Shown here: positions 28,836 to 37,129 of the stretch, one piece after another | Position numbering within the stretch: the first letter of the stretch is position 1 | Layout: each line of letters begins with the position of its first letter | Assembly (NCBI RefSeq): GCF_000775995.1 | Contig: NZ_CP009227.1 | Coordinates: forward strand, 1,674,001-1,738,000 | Source: Treponema sp. OMZ 838 | GTDB taxonomy: Bacteria; Spirochaetota; Spirochaetia; Treponematales; Treponemataceae | Reading direction: 5' to 3' | DNA: 64,000 nucleotides | Position numbers and translations under genes: made by a program | Notes under the pieces: model-generated | The model's database searches: none | Seen by the model: only the letters and a program-made list of their open reading frames with translations | Told to the model about the DNA's origin: nothing

Positions 28836-29698
28836 TCGATATTGTGAGCTTGCTCGCGGATGTTTTCCAGAGCATCTTTAGCTGAGATTACTGCCTGTCC
28901 GATTTCCGTCAGCTGATTTTTGGAGCCGATGGTGTTAATTTCCCGATTGATTTCTTGACATAAAAAATCAATTCTCCGGCCGGGAGTTTCGTTCTCTGTA
29001 ATTTCTTTTTCTAAAGCGGCGATATGAGCTTTTGCCCGTATAATTTCTTCATTGATCGTATACTTAACGAGCAGCACCGCAGTCTCCTGCATAACACGTT
29101 GCGGATCCGGCTCACGCTCCATAAGGTCGGAAAATTTCTTTTTCAGCATTGCAGAAAAAAGTTGTTCCATTCTCGCAGCGTGCCGCTCAATCTCCGCAAC
29201 GGAGTTGGAAAGTACGGCAAGCATTTTCCGTATGTCTGCGGACAATGCCTTTCCTTCTTCAATCCTGCACGCATTGAATTTTTCAGTCAGCTCATCGAGA
29301 AGGGGAGTAAGAGCTTTTTGCCAAAGTTCCTCATCAAAATTTTTATCGATTTGTAACACTCCCTCTTGCCGTAAAATCAGGTCGAGTGTGATTTGATTTT
29401 CCATTCCGAGCGCATGAGCAATGTCGGCGATGGATTTGTAGTAGGACTGTGCGAGAGGTATATTGGGCAGGATGGGCTGATCATTATGGATTTTTTTTAA
29501 ACGCAAATAAAAATCGACCTTGCCCCGTATGATACGCTTGGAAAAATATTTGCGTAAAAACGGTTCAAGTTGAGTAATCGTAGAGGGAATATTGATGTTG
29601 AGATCCAAAAATCGGGCGTTATAGCTCTTTAATTCGCAGAAAATATCGGTACCGTTCACAATGCCGTCAAGATAGGCATAGCTCGTCATGCTTTTCAT
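28832..29698 (-). CDS. yicC: YicC-family endoribonuclease-like protein
   Basis: 288 residues, usual length. It begins MKSMTSYAYL followed by ELKSYNARFLDLNINIPS, the YicC N-terminal signature, and ends with the DUF1732 segment (GRRIDFLCQEINREINTIGSKN). YicC proteins have been linked to RNA cleavage and stationary-phase survival. Both ends overlap neighbouring genes by 4 bases, which implies translational coupling with murC and the kinase-like gene. Promoter probably upstream of murC. Confidence 0.9.
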   Translation of the reverse strand: MKSMTSYAYLDGIVNGTDIFCELKSYNARFLDLNINIPSTITQLEPFLRKYFSKRIIRGKVDFYLRLKKIHNDQPILPNIPLAQSYYKSIADIAHALGMENQITLDLILRQEGVLQIDKNFDEELWQKALTPLLDELTEKFNACRIEEGKALSADIRKMLAVLSNSVAEIERHAARMEQLFSAMLKKKFSDLMEREPDPQRVMQETAVLLVKYTINEEIIRAKAHIAALEKEITENETPGRRIDFLCQEINREINTIGSKNQLTEIGQAVISAKDALENIREQAHNIE

Positions 29699-31146
29699 AC
29701 GTGTGCCTTTCCGCGTAAGTCGTTATAAACGGCGCGGCCGAGCTTCCAATTGTCGCCTGCACCGACGGTGATGAATAAATCGTTTGGACGCAGCTCACGC
29801 TCTACAAAATCCTTTGCGTCCATAATCTCTTCAAAATAATGAACTCGTTTGTGCCGCTTCTTCATTTGTTCATACAAGGTTTTGCCGTTTGTTGAACCGC
29901 TGTATTTTTCCCGTGCGGAAGCATAAATCTTATGCAGGATAACCGTATCGGCGTATGAAAACGCCTTGGCAAATTCGGGGAGCAGCGCTGCAGTGCGTGA
30001 ATAGGTATGCGACATAAAGTCTGCGATAATACGCCGTTTGGGATAAAACTCGTGTATACCCTTGAGGGTTTTATAAATTGCGGTGGGATGATGCCCGTAA
30101 TCGTCCATGAAGAGGATGCCGTTGACTTCGCCCAAAATTTCGCTGCGCCGCTTTGCTCCCTTAAACGAGGCGAGGCTGTTCCTGATTGCGGTGAGGTCGG
30201 CAGCGGTAACTTCTTTCCGCTCCTGCTTGATAAGTCCGATTACCAGTGCGATGGCGGCAGCGGCGTTGAGAACACTGTGCTCTCCCGGAATACCGATACG
30301 GAATTCTCCGTCAAAACCGCGGAGGGAAAAAACGGACTGTCCGTTTTGGATACCGAGGGTTTTAATCCCGTAATCGCCGTGTGCTGTTTTTCCATAAGGT
30401 GTTAAGACAAGATCGGGACGGGAAGAAAATGTCAATTTTGCCGCCTCCCGCGCTCCTGCATCGTCGGAACAATAGATCAGTTCCGTGAACTGGGGCAGGC
30501 GGTCGATGTATTGTAAAAAGGCGGTTAATATGTCTTCGTATTGCGGATAGTAATCTTGATGGTCGCTTTCGATACTGGTAAGTACGATTTTTTGCGGATG
30601 GAAAAATAAAAAGTTACGTTTATACTCACAGGTTTCGGCGACAAAATATTTTGAACCGTTGATAACTGTGCATCCGCCGCCGAAGTTGGACACCGCACTG
30701 CCTGCCAATACGGAGGCGCTTAAATGTAGGTCTTTTAAAAGTGTGCCTGCGATACCGGTGGTCGTTGTTTTGCCGTGTACGCCTGCAATACCTGCCGAAT
30801 AACTGTGTTGAGAAAAAGCGCCGAGTGCTTCGGGATAGCTCATGCGCGGGATATTTTGTTCTACAGCGGCGTGCAGCTCCGGATTTTTATCGGGCGTGTA
30901 AGCCGTTGAATATATGATAAGCTTTGTAGAGGCGGGAATATTTGAAGGTGCAAAAGGACTGCTTACCGGTATGTTCAGCTTGCGTAAAAGTGCATCGGTA
31001 TAAAATTCATCGCTGACATCGCTGCCGGTTAGCTTTGCGCCTCGCGAAACGAGCAGCTCCGCTAAGGCTGCCATACCGGTGCCTTTAATACCAATCATGT
31101 GTATGTGATAGCCGGAGAGGTTTTCAGGTAAACGTGTTACAATCAT
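29695..31146 (-). CDS. murC: UDP-N-acetylmuramate--L-alanine ligase
   Basis: About 483 residues from ATG 31146; the frame opens earlier at a weak TTG (31185), with an ATG at 31158 too. The Mur ligase order is clear: MIGIKGTGMAALAELL (UDP-MurNAc domain), the ATP loop AGVHGKTTTTGIAG, FVAETCEYKRNFLFF, SIESDHQDYY, and the C-terminal domain with MDDYGHHPTAI and SHTYSRTAALLPEF. It adds the first residue of the peptidoglycan stem peptide in the cytoplasm. It is first in the operon with yicC. Confidence 0.9.
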   Translation of the reverse strand: MIVTRLPENLSGYHIHMIGIKGTGMAALAELLVSRGAKLTGSDVSDEFYTDALLRKLNIPVSSPFAPSNIPASTKLIIYSTAYTPDKNPELHAAVEQNIPRMSYPEALGAFSQHSYSAGIAGVHGKTTTTGIAGTLLKDLHLSASVLAGSAVSNFGGGCTVINGSKYFVAETCEYKRNFLFFHPQKIVLTSIESDHQDYYPQYEDILTAFLQYIDRLPQFTELIYCSDDAGAREAAKLTFSSRPDLVLTPYGKTAHGDYGIKTLGIQNGQSVFSLRGFDGEFRIGIPGEHSVLNAAAAIALVIGLIKQERKEVTAADLTAIRNSLASFKGAKRRSEILGEVNGILFMDDYGHHPTAIYKTLKGIHEFYPKRRIIADFMSHTYSRTAALLPEFAKAFSYADTVILHKIYASAREKYSGSTNGKTLYEQMKKRHKRVHYFEEIMDAKDFVERELRPNDLFITVGAGDNWKLGRAVYNDLRGKAHV

Positions 31147-31203
31147 AGATGAGCACATAATAATGAAAAAGCGTGTTTTACACAAGAAGAAGTTGTTCAG
31201 GGC

Positions 31204-31232
31204 TTGACACCCAATACCGTCTTGTGTAGTAT
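31204..31232 (+). promoter_or_regulatory. Promoter of tRNA-Arg
   Basis: TTGACA (31204-31209), 17-base spacer, TAGTAT (31227-31232), or the overlapping TATAAA at 31230. It lies 12 bases before the tRNA and is divergent from murC. Confidence 0.7.
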
Positions 31233-31244
31233 AAAACAGCCTTT

Positions 31245-31318
31245 GGGACTATAGCTCAGCTGGATAGAGCGTCAGATTCCGGATCTGAAGGCCGGCGGTT
31301 CGAATCCGCCTAGTCTCA
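31245..31318 (+). tRNA. tRNA-Arg (CCG)
   Basis: Acceptor stem GGGACTA with TAGTCTC (one G-U pair), anticodon stem TCAGA/TCTGA around TTCCGGA (anticodon CCG), and T-arm GGCGGTTCGAATCCGCC. Discriminator A; CCA not encoded. Confidence 0.95.
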
Positions 31319-31431
31319 TTCTTTTAAAATATATCTAATTTCCGATTTCTTTTCTTTGTTCTTGCCCACCTGATTTAAACACTGTTTTGCTTGATATACT
31401 TAAATACGGGTGAAAAATATTTAGGAGCTAT

Positions 31432-32991
31432 ATGAAAATTGTTTTTATTACCGGTGTGTCCGGAACAATGGGATCCGAAGCATTAAAACAGATTGCTCAG
31501 ACGGGAGCATTCCGGTGCCGTGTTCTATTACGGCCTAAAAAGGCGAATATAAAGCTGGCAAAAAAGCTTCAGAAAAACGAAAACATTGAAGTGTTGTTCG
31601 GTGATATACAAAACTACGAAGACTGCCTTGCCGGTGTAAAAGATGCAGACTATGTGCTTCACTGTGCGGCAATTATTCCTCCGGCAGCCGACCACAATCA
31701 TGATGAAGCATTCCGTACAAATTGGCTGGGAACTCAAAATCTGCTGAATGCTGTGGTAGAAAGCAGGCAAATCGAAAAGACCAAATTCGTTTACATAGGC
31801 ACTGTTGCGGAATACGGCAACAGAACATTCAAACACCCGTGGGGAAGGGTCGGCGATCCGCTTTTACCGAGTGCCTTTGATATGTATGCGGCAAGCAAAG
31901 TAAAGGCTGAGCGTGCGGTTATTGAATCGCCTTTATGTTGGGTGTCGCTTCGGCAAAGCGGTATCTTATATGACGAAGTGCTTTTCAATAACATGAATGA
32001 CGGGTTGATGTTTCATACGTGCTGGAATACGCCGATAGAATGGGCGACGGCGCGTACCTCCGGTCTGCTTTTGAAAAATCTCGTTCAAAAAGATACAAAC
32101 GGAACGCTCAGTCCTGATTTTTGGAAAAAGGTATACAATATCGGAAACGGAAAGGATGCCCGTGTTACCGGCTTTGAAACACTTGACCGCGGTTTTAAAA
32201 TGATGGGGCGGAGTGCCGAGGAAATTTTCCGCCCCGAATGGAATGCAAGCCGCAATTTCCACTGTATGTGGTTTGCCGATTCTCATATATTAAACAGCTA
32301 TCTTGATTTCCAGCATGAAGGGTTTGAAGCGTTTTTCTCAAAGCTTGAACAAAAATTGTGGTATTTTAAATTGGGAAAACCGTTCCCGCGTCTGGTTCAG
32401 CGTTTTTCGATTATGCCGCTGCTGAACACAAATAACGCTCCGGTCTTTTGGGTTACGCACAACCTCAAAAAAAGAGTTGATGCCTTTTTCGGATCGCTGG
32501 ATGCATATAATGCAATCCCGCGCAGCTGGAAAAAATTTCCGTTATTGTGCAAAAATCAAAACCCTGAAACCGGTGCTGAGTTAGATTACGCGGCGTTAAA
32601 AGACGAAGCATTGCTTGCAGCAAACAATATGCTTTTAAATCACGGTTATGATGAAACAAAGAAGCCGGAAGACCTTGATATTGAAGATATGCAGCAGGCG
32701 GCGGCTTTCCGGGGCGGCAAGTGCACCAGTACAACGATGACCCGCGGCGCTCTGTACCGTCCGCTGCAATGGCAGTGCCACAATGGTCATCATTTTTCGG
32801 CGACTCCGTATTTGGTGCTTAAAACCGGGCATTGGTGTCCGGAATGCTGCAGCGTACCGCCGTGGAATTTCGGAGAGCTTGCAAAACACATTCCGTTTTA
32901 TGCACAGGTATGGTACGACGACCACACGAGTGATGAAACGGAATCATATTCGGCAGAGGATGCCCGCGATATATCCGCCTACGAAAAATGA
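31432..32991 (+). CDS. NAD-dependent epimerase/dehydratase fused to a C-terminal treble-clef zinc finger
   Basis: 519 residues. Residues 1-330 are an extended short-chain dehydrogenase: the NAD loop here reads ITGVSGTMGSEAL, then YVLHCAAIIPP, and an active-site MYAASKVKAE (Y-x3-K). The C-terminal part, about 415-500, has CTSTT, then LQWQCHNGHHFSATPYL and GHWCPEC. This matches the W-C-x2-GH-x-F/W...CP-x-C pattern of treble-clef zinc fingers (DUF4379-like). The middle region is unassigned. The combination is unusual for an epimerase. The ribosome-binding site AGGAG precedes the ATG. Substrate unknown. Confidence 0.72.
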   Translation: MKIVFITGVSGTMGSEALKQIAQTGAFRCRVLLRPKKANIKLAKKLQKNENIEVLFGDIQNYEDCLAGVKDADYVLHCAAIIPPAADHNHDEAFRTNWLGTQNLLNAVVESRQIEKTKFVYIGTVAEYGNRTFKHPWGRVGDPLLPSAFDMYAASKVKAERAVIESPLCWVSLRQSGILYDEVLFNNMNDGLMFHTCWNTPIEWATARTSGLLLKNLVQKDTNGTLSPDFWKKVYNIGNGKDARVTGFETLDRGFKMMGRSAEEIFRPEWNASRNFHCMWFADSHILNSYLDFQHEGFEAFFSKLEQKLWYFKLGKPFPRLVQRFSIMPLLNTNNAPVFWVTHNLKKRVDAFFGSLDAYNAIPRSWKKFPLLCKNQNPETGAELDYAALKDEALLAANNMLLNHGYDETKKPEDLDIEDMQQAAAFRGGKCTSTTMTRGALYRPLQWQCHNGHHFSATPYLVLKTGHWCPECCSVPPWNFGELAKHIPFYAQVWYDDHTSDETESYSAEDARDISAYEK

Positions 32992-33035
32992 AGCTCAGTG
33001 ACGCTTTCCGAAGCTGGGTCGTTTAGCAGGTTCCT

Positions 33036-33809
33036 CTAATACACAAAGGGGATAATGCGCTTTGGTTTATAGCGTGCAAATTCCTCAGGGAAGTCTTGTG
33101 CATATTTTTTATACAAGGCATGAGAGCGCGGTACCAAGTTGCAAGCCGTCCAAAATAAAAACAGGAAACCGGCGGATGACCATGTTAAAACCGCAAAGCC
33201 GAGCCATTCCACCAATTCACCGAAGTAGTTTGCGCTGGTAACGTAGCGGTACACCCCCTTACACGGATAGTAATGCTTGCTGTCTCCATTTGATCTCAGC
33301 GAACGGATATAGGAATCGGATTGTATATTGATAAACATACCGGCACAAAATAATGCAGCACCAACGATAAAACGGGGATCGGCAAACCAGCGCACGCTAT
33401 ACATTTCTGCGGGAGAAAAATAAAAAATCCATAAACCGATTAAAAACGCATTGATCGTATTAAAGAGCATCCCCATAGATACTATGCTGAGCGGCATTTT
33501 ACTGTTTCCTTTGAGCAGCATCGGGAAAATCAGCGTGCGCTGAATGTAGTGTGCAAGGAAGAAAGACACAAGCACTATCCGTACCGGTTTGTGTGCATAG
33601 TCGAGTATGCACAGTAAAGAAATCATAACGATAAGGGTGGGACACTCCATCAGCATCCATGCAGCTTTATTGTTAAAACTGAAGCCCCATTTTTTATTGA
33701 TCAGCTTACCATACCCAGCCGGGATAAAATACAAGGCGATAAAACATATCAATCCCAAAACAAGCAGGACAATTTCAACAGTACAATATACAGAATACAA
33801 CATTGCCAC
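33036..33809 (-). CDS. Steroid 5-alpha-reductase family membrane protein
   Basis: 257 residues with about six hydrophobic segments. The C-terminal signature of 3-oxo-5-alpha-steroid 4-dehydrogenase / isoprenylcysteine methyltransferase-like enzymes is clear: GVYRYVTSANYFGELVEWLGFA, then LVPRSHALYKKYAQDFPEEFARYKPKRIIPFVY. In bacteria the natural substrate is usually unknown; reduction of an unsaturated lipid is a reasonable guess. It converges with the epimerase gene and diverges from nth. Confidence 0.8.
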   Translation of the reverse strand: MAMLYSVYCTVEIVLLVLGLICFIALYFIPAGYGKLINKKWGFSFNNKAAWMLMECPTLIVMISLLCILDYAHKPVRIVLVSFFLAHYIQRTLIFPMLLKGNSKMPLSIVSMGMLFNTINAFLIGLWIFYFSPAEMYSVRWFADPRFIVGAALFCAGMFINIQSDSYIRSLRSNGDSKHYYPCKGVYRYVTSANYFGELVEWLGFAVLTWSSAGFLFLFWTACNLVPRSHALYKKYAQDFPEEFARYKPKRIIPFVY

Positions 33810-33956
33810 AGTATCACCGCTTTTCCTCTTTTAATCAACTATCCCTCGATGCGGGGTGTTGGGGAATGCAACTTTCCGCACGAATCAAGCGCCGGTATGA
33901 AGGGTTGACAGGCTGCATAAATACTCGTAGCTTACTTAAAAAGGCTGAATGAGATT

Positions 33957-34610
33957 ATGGATCCTACGATACGATTGCTTCCCGCCGATGCAGTGTACAC
34001 GGTGTATGAACGGCTGCGGCAGGAAAATCCCAACCCGCGGAGCGAGCTGCATTGGAAAAATGTCTATACATTGCTGGTTGCCGTGGTGCTTTCGGCGCAG
34101 GCAACCGATGTTGGGGTAAATAAGGCAACCGCACCTCTTTTTGAAAAGGTTGATACGCCGGAGCAAATGCTTGAACTTGGCGAAGAGGGACTGAAAAGCT
34201 ATATCAATTCCATCAATTTATACCCGACAAAGGCAAAGCGGATTATCGCGCTCAGTAAGATTTTGATAGACCAATATCATTCGGAGGTACCGCATGACCG
34301 TACCGCATTGGAAAGCCTTCCGGGGGTCGGGCGGAAAACAGCTAATGTTGTGCTGAATGTAGGATTCGGCGAGCCTGCAATAGCGGTCGATACACATATT
34401 CTGCGTACAGCTCCGCGTATTGGGCTGTCGCAGGGGACAACTCCGCTTGAAGTTGAGCAGGATTTACTGCGCGTAACGCCCGAAGAATTTTTGCTGGACG
34501 CTCATCATTGGATACTGTTGCACGGCAGATATGTCTGTAAAGCGCGAAATCCTGATTGTGCCGGATGTAATCTTAATGATATATGCTTAAAAAATGGGGT
34601 AGGGGACTAG
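33957..34610 (+). CDS. nth: Endonuclease III
   Basis: 217 residues. The helix-hairpin-helix with catalytic Lys is LPGVGRKTANVV, and the catalytic Asp is in AIAVDTHILRTAPRIGL. The [4Fe-4S] ligands CKARNPDCAGCNLNDIC fit C-x6-C-x2-C-x5-C exactly. It is a DNA glycosylase/AP lyase for oxidised pyrimidines. The intact cluster contrasts with the clusterless MutY at 27313. Confidence 0.93.
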   Translation: MDPTIRLLPADAVYTVYERLRQENPNPRSELHWKNVYTLLVAVVLSAQATDVGVNKATAPLFEKVDTPEQMLELGEEGLKSYINSINLYPTKAKRIIALSKILIDQYHSEVPHDRTALESLPGVGRKTANVVLNVGFGEPAIAVDTHILRTAPRIGLSQGTTPLEVEQDLLRVTPEEFLLDAHHWILLHGRYVCKARNPDCAGCNLNDICLKNGVGD

Positions 34611-34663
34611 AACCATACAAAAGGGGGAAAAAGATAACAGCCTGATCAATTTTACGATCGCAT

Positions 34664-35434
34664 TTACAATAGAGCCGTTCCCAGCCGTTGGCTTATTTTT
34701 TCATTGGTAGGTCGGACATCATAATATACCGCTTTAAAGGTGATTGTGCGGGCTGTAGTATCCCACAGTGCGAAATATGCAGGGAAATGCGTTTTATCGG
34801 CAAGCTCCGCCGCCCTGCCCGCTGCTGCGTCTAATACGCGCGGAAAGCCTACGCTGCCCGGATTGATGATACAGCAATCTTTATCGAGTGTTACCGTTTG
34901 CTCCGGTTCGGGGTATAACGCATCGTAGCATCCCCGATCGATGTAGAAAACGGCAGCTTGGTGCGTGTGTCCGCAAAAGCAGAGTTTAAAACCTTCTGCA
35001 CACAGGTACCGGAGCGATACGGCTGTTTCTTGCCCGCCGTGCAGATATTCGGTGACGGGTTCCAACGGAGAGCCGTGTACAAGCAGTGTCTTTTCGGATA
35101 AAAAATAGAGAGGACGCAAGCCTGCCAAAAAGAATCGGCTTTTCCATGAAATAAGCTGTGCGGTTTTTTTTAGAGAGCGGCGGGCGTTCTCGCCGAACCA
35201 GCCGGACGGAAGCCTTTTAAGCAATCCTTCTTCGTGATTACCTGTCAGAAGAATGCACGGACGGATATGTTTTTTTAATCTTTTTACTCGCTGAATGCAG
35301 GCCTCAGGATCGGGACCGTAGCCGACCATATCGCCAAGCGAGATAAAGCCGTCGTACTGTCCATTGACGGAATCCAGTACAGCGTTGAGTGCTTCCATGT
35401 TTGCATGGATATCTGCCGTTACCACTATTTTCAT
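34664..35434 (-). CDS. Calcineurin-like metallophosphoesterase (YfcE/MJ0936-like)
   Basis: 256 residues. The metal-binding blocks are all visible: VVTADIHANMEAL (D-x-H), GDMVGYGPDPEACI (GD), LLTGNHEEGLL (GNHE), LVHGSP and CGHTHQAAVF (GHTH), and INPGSVGFPR. It is a small soluble phosphodiesterase of the YfcE type. Its start region overlaps or abuts the divergent gene at 35459, so their promoters must overlap. Confidence 0.88.
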   Translation of the reverse strand: MKIVVTADIHANMEALNAVLDSVNGQYDGFISLGDMVGYGPDPEACIQRVKRLKKHIRPCILLTGNHEEGLLKRLPSGWFGENARRSLKKTAQLISWKSRFFLAGLRPLYFLSEKTLLVHGSPLEPVTEYLHGGQETAVSLRYLCAEGFKLCFCGHTHQAAVFYIDRGCYDALYPEPEQTVTLDKDCCIINPGSVGFPRVLDAAAGRAAELADKTHFPAYFALWDTTARTITFKAVYYDVRPTNEKISQRLGTALL

Positions 35435-35458
35435 ATTGAGAGGAATATATCATACCGT

Positions 35459-36037
35459 ATGCCGGAAAAACTTACAACAAGACTTTTGAATAACCTCCGG
35501 GATAGCTTTCAATCCGATTGGAAATTGCTTTCCGAAACGGAGCATTTTCTTGCGTCTACCCCTTTGCAGCAGAACTATGAGCAGCAATTTGCCGTATGGC
35601 GTAAACGGCTGCAAACAGGGAAAAATGATGCGGTACGTGCATCGGTACGGGAAGATCTTATCGCATTGAGGAAGGCGCTGCGTTTGGAAGGGTATGATTT
35701 GTCTCTTGGAGCAATTCAGCTTATTGTAAAAGATTTTGTGAACGATGATGCGGCGGCTCGCGGTTTCCGGCGGGTTGTGATCTGCTTTTGTGATGCGGGG
35801 CTGTTTTGGCTGTCGGGGGAAGCTAATCATCTTGAACTTGGCAGTGATCTACAGGCCGAGTTGGAACGTAAGCGGCTGTATGTTCATCCTGAAATGCATT
35901 ATCTTTGGTTTCTGTGGAAGCGGAATGCTTTGCTGTTAAGCGGTTCCGCAACCGAAACAAAAGAAGCTTTTGAGCGCCTACAAACGCGCGTACAGGCAAA
36001 CCCGCAAAAAGTATTGCGCTATCTTAAAGCGTTGTAG
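35459..36037 (+). CDS. Conserved-looking protein of unknown function
   Basis: About 192 residues from ATG 35459. The open frame extends to 35405 but would then overlap the start of the opposing phosphoesterase gene, so the later ATG is preferred (GAGAGG lies upstream). It is a helical, soluble, charged protein beginning MPEKLTTRLLNNLRDSF, with no signal peptide or membrane segment. I do not recognise the family. Confidence 0.6.
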   Translation: MPEKLTTRLLNNLRDSFQSDWKLLSETEHFLASTPLQQNYEQQFAVWRKRLQTGKNDAVRASVREDLIALRKALRLEGYDLSLGAIQLIVKDFVNDDAAARGFRRVVICFCDAGLFWLSGEANHLELGSDLQAELERKRLYVHPEMHYLWFLWKRNALLLSGSATETKEAFERLQTRVQANPQKVLRYLKAL

Positions 36038-36172
36038 GATCAGTCTTACTTGTCTTTTCGCTGTTATTTTAGTACCTTCATCCGTAATTAACATACTTTG
36101 ATAAGGAGTACAGGGGAATTGAGTTTTCCGTACAGATAGATACTTCATTTATAAACCGTTAGGAGATATGAT

Positions 36173-36580
36173 ATGGACATGGATTTATACATAACAAAGC
36201 ATCGGGTCATGCAAGATTACCTTCGCCAGCTAACCAACCTTGTAAACGGTACTATAGACAAGGCAAATGCTCCATTAATTGCAGAGCTTATTAATAAAAC
36301 AACGGGTGTATTGAATATGCACCTTGCCTCCGAGGATCATTTTGTTTATCCGAAATTATTGGAGAGCAGCGATGAGAAAATTCGATCGATTACCCGATCA
36401 TATATGAATGAAATGGCCGGCATAGCGGATTCGTATCTCGCCTTTCATAAAAAATTCAACACGCCGTCAAAAATACTTGCGGATATCGATGAATTTAAGC
36501 GGACTTTCAAAAAAGTTCGGGATGCATTATTGAGGCGTATGGAACGCGAAGAAAAAGAACTGTATACGCTTACTGTTTAA
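36173..36580 (+). CDS. Hemerythrin-like (HHE) domain protein
   Basis: 135 residues forming one four-helix bundle. Likely iron ligands are His in KHRVMQDYL, H and E/D in NMHLASEDHFVYPKL, His in LAFHKKF, and Glu in MEREEKELY; the last helix lacks the classic HxxxxE pair. HHE proteins bind a di-iron centre and sense or store O2 or NO, or take part in iron homeostasis. The ribosome-binding site TTAGGAGATATG is well placed. Confidence 0.75.
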   Translation: MDMDLYITKHRVMQDYLRQLTNLVNGTIDKANAPLIAELINKTTGVLNMHLASEDHFVYPKLLESSDEKIRSITRSYMNEMAGIADSYLAFHKKFNTPSKILADIDEFKRTFKKVRDALLRRMEREEKELYTLTV

Positions 36581-37129
36581 AAGTTTCCTGAAAAGGTAAT
36601 ACGTGGACTTGCAATTTCCTCTTTTTGCTCCTATAATTGCGAATATGCTGAGCCAACGCATCGGATTTTTGCAGCACCAACCGCCTCTTTCCAAAGTGCA
36701 GTTGCTATTTTCAGTAGCGGCATATTTTCAAAAGGTAGTTGACATACATAGCTTCGTCGGCATAATGACTCAGCGACTCAGCAACTAGACTGCGCCTTGA
36801 AAAATGGGTAGCCTTTTCATTCAGACAACAACATCATTATTTTTTCTCATCAATTTTTGCAGACGGCACAAGCAGTGTTAGTGTTTTTCCTTTTACACAC
36901 AGACGATACTTTGCTGCCTTGGGCATATTTTGTGCGTTAGATATGCAAAAACGTCTTCATTATAAACATATTATCAACACAGTTTTTTATCGTCGAAGCC
37001 GTCCGGCAGTGTGGTTTGATTCAGGGTAAACGGAGCGGTAATTGGTAATTTGTAATGAAGTAATGGATGAAAGCCATAAGCGAAACCTTTGGCGCTTTGA
37101 GATAAAATAATATATAGAGGAGAAATGTT
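36581..37129. other. Gene-poor gap before the lipoprotein gene
   Basis: About 550 bases without a convincing gene. A 29-codon minus-strand frame at 36837-36926 (MPKAAKYRLCVKGKTLTLL and on) reads like coding sequence and may be a small gene or a remnant; it has no ribosome-binding site. The plus-strand frame at 36603-36788 looks like chance. The ribosome-binding site of the next gene (GAGGAG) is at the right end. Confidence 0.4.

Noticed and set aside
36603-36788. 61-codon plus-strand ORF after the hemerythrin gene
   Set aside because: No ribosome-binding site, no recognisable domain, and codon pattern like non-coding AT-rich DNA.
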